From positions 177,421 through 241,420 of the forward strand of contig JAHJQN010000008.1 of NCBI GenBank assembly GCA_018819225.1: a stretch of DNA of 64,000 nucleotides. The letters run 5' to 3'. Positions 60,463 to 64,000 of the stretch are shown here, in pieces. The notes under the pieces were generated by a model, which searched no databases, was not told the origin of the DNA, and was given only the letters and a program-made list of their open reading frames with translations. Positions within the stretch are counted from its first letter, which is position 1, and the number at the start of each line of letters is the position of its first letter. Origin of the DNA: Microcaldota archaeon (lineage in GTDB: Archaea; Micrarchaeota; Micrarchaeia; Norongarragalinales; SBBD01). The translations under genes and the position numbers were made by a program.

Positions 60463-62349
60463 TTATTCTCCTTTGAGGTACCACTTTCCTTTCTTCTGGT
60501 AGGCTAAAGACGCCAATAATTTTCGAAAATCATTCGCATTTACAGATATATCCTCCCCAGATGATAGTGTTTTTCCAAGATATCTGCTGAAAAGATAATC
60601 GAAAGTTCTCTCGTCGGGTGAATTTCTGTCAATTTGTGATAGCCAAGTGCGTAAATACGATACGGTGTTTGGCGCATTCCGGGGGATTGGGTTCTCCTGC
60701 GTATTTAATGGTTTTTGAGTTAAAATAATCGGGTCTTTTTTTACTGCACCGTTTGTTGTAGTTTGCTTAAAGCTGGTTTGTTTCTTGGAAAGTATTGAAC
60801 TATTTATAATTTCAAAACCAGCTTCGATTATTGCTTTCCGTAAGGCATTCCATACTTCTTTTCGAGTGTTATGAAACACTATAGTCATATATCGGCCGGG
60901 TTTTAATATTCGAAAATTTTCTTTGAATGCAGAACATAAAAGCTCACCATAAATTTCTATTCCTTTATTTTGAACACTACTAACAATAGTTTCGTAGGTA
61001 TTGTCGGTAAATTCATCTAGCCATGATTCAGAGAGAAAATTTAATTCCGAGTACTGAAGATTATTTCCAAAAGGAGGATCTGTAAATATGTAGTCGACAG
61101 TGTTTTCCATAAGGCCAGAATTTTGAGAAGGTTTAGTATAGACTTGCGCATCGGGTTTCCATTTACTTACTTCCTCCACAGCGTTCGTTAGCGTTATCAA
61201 TTTATTTCGCACACCTTTGAACACATTTTTTTCAACTGGACAGCTGCTTATGTAAAGTGCTCCAGGTTGTGCACTTGTATTAATTGGTTTTGGGTTCCCA
61301 TGCTTAAACACAAAACGCGTCATTAAGGTTGCGTGGGCCGCATTGTAACTGGATACTAAAAGAGCAAAGTAATCTCGGATTTCTTTATCTGAATTTTTAA
61401 CCGCGTCAAAGAGTACTGAAATGGCTAAAAGATTTCTAGGAGTATAGAAATGGTGGACGTGGGTAATATCTTGATGATATCCAGATCGGTACATTTCTCC
61501 CCATCGAACAGACCCAGATAGCATTGGAAATGGCTTCATCCACGTAGGTAGTTTTGTTTTTGATATTTTTTCGACGAGGATTAAATCATCTTTATTTACT
61601 CGTCTAGACCAGTTCCTACCTCCTTTAGAGCCGAATACCAAAATCGGTCTTCTCTTCACTCTTGTAACTTGTTTTTTTAGTAGTTGATCGTGCACTTGTT
61701 CGGTTGCTCTGTGAATCTTATCGCTAACAAGGATTGCTCCACACTTAGTGCATTCTCCTTTGTTTTGGAAGCCTCCATCCTTGAAATTAATAAAAGTATC
61801 AATAAAAGCAAATTCTTCTTCACACTTGGGGCATATTACGATATCACTCCAATAAGCGAATTGAAATTTCTCTGTTATTCCTTGTTCATTCTTAATATCG
61901 TAGATCCAATTCCATTTATTTTCAATGCGAGTTAATTGGTTTTCAAGTAAAGTTCTTAATCTCTGCGCGTTTGTATTACGCAGGATCGTTTTTCCAATAA
62001 ATGTTGGAAGTACGCCTAGATCTATTGATATGCTTCTTCGTTTACCCCATTTCACGGCTTCAGTCGAGCTTATTCCCATACCCCGAATTAACTCTGGTTT
62101 TGGATTAGCGCAAGCTGCAGCTGCAAGGCTTGTACTACAAGTTCCAGCAAACCCATCGTATACTAAATCTCCAGGTTTTGTGTGAGCTAAGATAAACGGA
62201 ATGATGCTTTCATAGTTTATTTTAGTAGGATATGGATGCACATTATAGAGTGCTCCGGTTCTGGAAGAGTATGCCGGTTTATAATAGGGGTTGAAAACTA
62301 GCCTACTTACGCCAACAGACCGCGAGTTAATGTTGTCATTCAAATACAT
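60463..62349 (-). CDS. DNA methyltransferase with zinc ribbon (COG1743/DUF1156-like)
   Basis: 628 residues. Motif I VYDGFAGTCSTSLAAAA (63-79) and motif IV TDPPFGNNLQYSELNF (DPPF at 424-427). A zinc-ribbon is inserted: C173/C176 (ICPKC) and C200/C203 (CTKC). The combination resembles adenine/cytosine-N4 methylases of the COG1743 group, which occur in defence islands such as BREX-like systems. Coupled to both neighbours by 1-2 bp gaps. Confidence 0.82.
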   Translation of the reverse strand: MYLNDNINSRSVGVSRLVFNPYYKPAYSSRTGALYNVHPYPTKINYESIIPFILAHTKPGDLVYDGFAGTCSTSLAAAACANPKPELIRGMGISSTEAVKWGKRRSISIDLGVLPTFIGKTILRNTNAQRLRTLLENQLTRIENKWNWIYDIKNEQGITEKFQFAYWSDIVICPKCEEEFAFIDTFINFKDGGFQNKGECTKCGAILVSDKIHRATEQVHDQLLKKQVTRVKRRPILVFGSKGGRNWSRRVNKDDLILVEKISKTKLPTWMKPFPMLSGSVRWGEMYRSGYHQDITHVHHFYTPRNLLAISVLFDAVKNSDKEIRDYFALLVSSYNAAHATLMTRFVFKHGNPKPINTSAQPGALYISSCPVEKNVFKGVRNKLITLTNAVEEVSKWKPDAQVYTKPSQNSGLMENTVDYIFTDPPFGNNLQYSELNFLSESWLDEFTDNTYETIVSSVQNKGIEIYGELLCSAFKENFRILKPGRYMTIVFHNTRKEVWNALRKAIIEAGFEIINSSILSKKQTSFKQTTTNGAVKKDPIILTQKPLNTQENPIPRNAPNTVSYLRTWLSQIDRNSPDERTFDYLFSRYLGKTLSSGEDISVNANDFRKLLASLAYQKKGKWYLKGE

Positions 62350-62351
62350 TG

Positions 62352-64000
62352 TTAAACACTCAAAATTTGCTTAGCCATTTCATTCAAATTATTCATATCT
62401 TTTGCTAGCACTTTAGAGAAAGCTCGTCTGCGTGAAGCAAGTGACTTTGCAACATTGATGTAGTTAGGGTTAGCTGCACACAATCTAACCGCTTTAAGAG
62501 AAATCAGTTTAGCTTCTTGTGCTAATGAGCGGTGAAATGTATTATGAGGATTGAACTTTGGAATTAGACTTAATGGCAGTTTGTGAATGTGTTGTTCTCC
62601 GAACTGTCCTTTTGGTTGTTTATTTTTTATTGCGTCATTGATAACTAAACTATTTAACATTCCACAAACGTACCATGCTTCATTTTCATCAGAAGAATCC
62701 CATGCATATAAAGTCTGATCATTAACGAAAGGAAAATCAAACTTAGAGGTGTTAACTACCGCCGCTGCAACATTCGTTCCACCGGCACCGTAGAGAACAA
62801 GATATTTCGAGTGATTTAATACCTGATCAGTAAGCTTATTTTTTCGATTGAGCCAAGTGTTAAGGGTTTTATTTCCGAGTCTTTTAAGTTTTTGGTCAAT
62901 TTTATTGAACCATTCTCTTGCTTTTCTATGGTTACGAGAAATTAAGTCGCCATATTTTAAAATTCTCCATTTATTTTCATATGCTTCAATTGGAAGAGCG
63001 GCATAGGCGCATTTTCCTACAATAAAGGGGAGTAAGGAGTCTGATTTAAGTGTAGTAAAAATGTATTCGCATTCTATAGTTCCTTCAAATTCAATTTTAT
63101 CCCATGGTGACTTGTTTAAACGATTTGCTCTTTCTATACTCGAAGTTTCCACACTTAATATTTTAGCCTTTCTATTCCCAATTATGTTAACCATTACTGC
63201 CCTTCTTGGCATCAAGTCAGCGCCTTGGCGGAATAGATCTTGATAACCCTTTTTAGATGTACTTCGATAGATTGAATTTTCATCAAACCAAGTTTTTGAA
63301 TCTAAATTATTAAGGTGTAATGAGCGTTTCTTCTTCCAAATTAGTTTATTATATTCGTTGGGGTTACCACTTACCTCGATACGCGGTAGTTCGATAGGCA
63401 ACCCAGAACCAGTACCTTCATAAGAACCAAATATGACGCAAGCGGGTCTTCCAAAAAGAGGGCTAACCTTTTCCAAATCCCAAAGCAGATCAACTTTCAT
63501 AGGAGATATTTGTCTAAAGCTTGACAAACGAAATGGGCTATGTTGATCCCCATTTAATATCACCCGAGGAAGCACAAACGCAAATATTCCATTCTTACGT
63601 AAATAATGTGCAACAGAGTGGACTGAGAATACCGTAGCAATTTCCATATGGTGCTTTGACTGCGCTGACGGAGTAAGGTTATATTTGTCGATTAGTTTTT
63701 CAAGTTGAGATTTGTATCTAGCAGCAGGGAAAGAACTCATAGCAAGCCACGGCGGGTTTGACAGGATAATGTCAAACCTTGCTTTCAACAAAGACGGTCT
63801 ATAGGTATTTTTCAAAACGAACGCCCAGACATTATTGCGACGTTCGCGTATCCTAATTACTAAATCGTCAATTAATTTAAATGAAGAAGAAGTTAATACG
63901 GTTTTTTCTTGTTCATTTAATTGTACTTCATGGAATATTTTATTTAGGTTTTCGTTCATTCTAGCTTTTACGAATTTTTCGGCTAAATTTCCATATACAA
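62352..64000 (-). CDS. partial N6-adenine DNA methyltransferase, N-terminus beyond the window
   Basis: The frame is open to the window edge (13 further codons before the Met at 63959), so 63959 is probably not the start. Motif IV NPPW (ILSNPPWLAM) is present, but motif I should precede it and is not visible, which also shows that the N-terminus lies outside. The C-terminal part resembles target-recognition and SAM-dependent restriction-modification enzymes (FGEQHIHKLPL near the end). First visible gene of the methylase operon. Confidence 0.8.
   Translation of the reverse strand, partial: VYGNLAEKFVKARMNENLNKIFHEVQLNEQEKTVLTSSSFKLIDDLVIRIRERRNNVWAFVLKNTYRPSLLKARFDIILSNPPWLAMSSFPAARYKSQLEKLIDKYNLTPSAQSKHHMEIATVFSVHSVAHYLRKNGIFAFVLPRVILNGDQHSPFRLSSFRQISPMKVDLLWDLEKVSPLFGRPACVIFGSYEGTGSGLPIELPRIEVSGNPNEYNKLIWKKKRSLHLNNLDSKTWFDENSIYRSTSKKGYQDLFRQGADLMPRRAVMVNIIGNRKAKILSVETSSIERANRLNKSPWDKIEFEGTIECEYIFTTLKSDSLLPFIVGKCAYAALPIEAYENKWRILKYGDLISRNHRKAREWFNKIDQKLKRLGNKTLNTWLNRKNKLTDQVLNHSKYLVLYGAGGTNVAAAVVNTSKFDFPFVNDQTLYAWDSSDENEAWYVCGMLNSLVINDAIKNKQPKGQFGEQHIHKLPLSLIPKFNPHNTFHRSLAQEAKLISLKAVRLCAANPNYINVAKSLASRRRAFSKVLAKDMNNLNEMAKQILSV

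Noticed and set aside
1..64000. CRISPR arrays, rRNA genes, insertion sequences
   Set aside because: No regularly spaced repeats, rRNA signatures, transposase motifs or terminal inverted repeats were seen on reading either strand.

Overview
The window is archaeal chromosome. It carries archaeal/eukaryotic-type information genes (L31e, L39e, L41e, L35Ae, S2, eIF6, PDCD5, prefoldin alpha, RNase P Pop5, RfcS, RIO1 kinase, Pth2, FtsY), A/V-type ATPase subunits, an ADP-dependent sugar kinase, a class III signal peptide of the QSALEYL type, TATA boxes about 25-35 bp before many starts (leaderless style) and GGTG/GGAG Shine-Dalgarno sites before others. Compact genes and the pilin-type signal peptide would fit a DPANN-type lineage such as Diapherotrites, but that placement is inference.

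Layout. 1-12.1 kb: a partial coiled-coil gene, a MiaB-like methylthiotransferase, a Yip1-like membrane protein, then purine synthesis on the minus strand (purS-purQ-purL and a purF-purN fusion), nadC, PDCD5, a pilin-like protein, purM and an A24 prepilin peptidase. 12.1-19.8 kb: L35Ae, a DHH phosphoesterase, then exported proteins (a lipoprotein, two large surface proteins) and a membrane-anchored winged-helix protein that may sense the cell surface. 19.8-25.7 kb: an A-type ATPase operon H-I-K-E-C-F without A, B and D, and adenosylhomocysteinase. 25.8-34.3 kb: L41e, RfcS, Pop5, the ftsY-pfdA-eIF6-L31e-L39e block, S2, ScpB, a COG1340-like coiled-coil protein and an extended histone-fold protein. 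34.3-44.4 kb: TldE, an orphan ABC ATPase with its AAA-associated domain encoded separately, NDK, ADP-dependent kinase, Pth2, RIO1, a degenerate metallo-beta-lactamase-fold protein, an antiporter and an enlarged branched-chain aminotransferase-like protein.

44.4-56.0 kb is the most unusual region. Six paralogous proteins of about 485-510 residues each end in a PEP-synthase-type phosphohistidine swivel domain but lack any ATP-grasp domain. Five are fused head-to-tail in one operon with a HAD-like protein; the sixth lies just downstream. Two paralogous bat-type HTH regulators bracket the operon, and a perfect 16-bp palindrome sits directly upstream of its promoter. This looks like a dedicated phosphotransfer system of unknown substrate.

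56.1-57.5 kb is purB. At 57.7 kb is a tRNA-Leu(CAA) gene with an intron of about 110 nt, preceded by a second copy of its first 25 bp. Beyond it the sequence becomes clearly AT-richer and holds three tightly packed DNA methyltransferase genes (the last cut by the window edge), consistent with an acquired island next to a tRNA gene.
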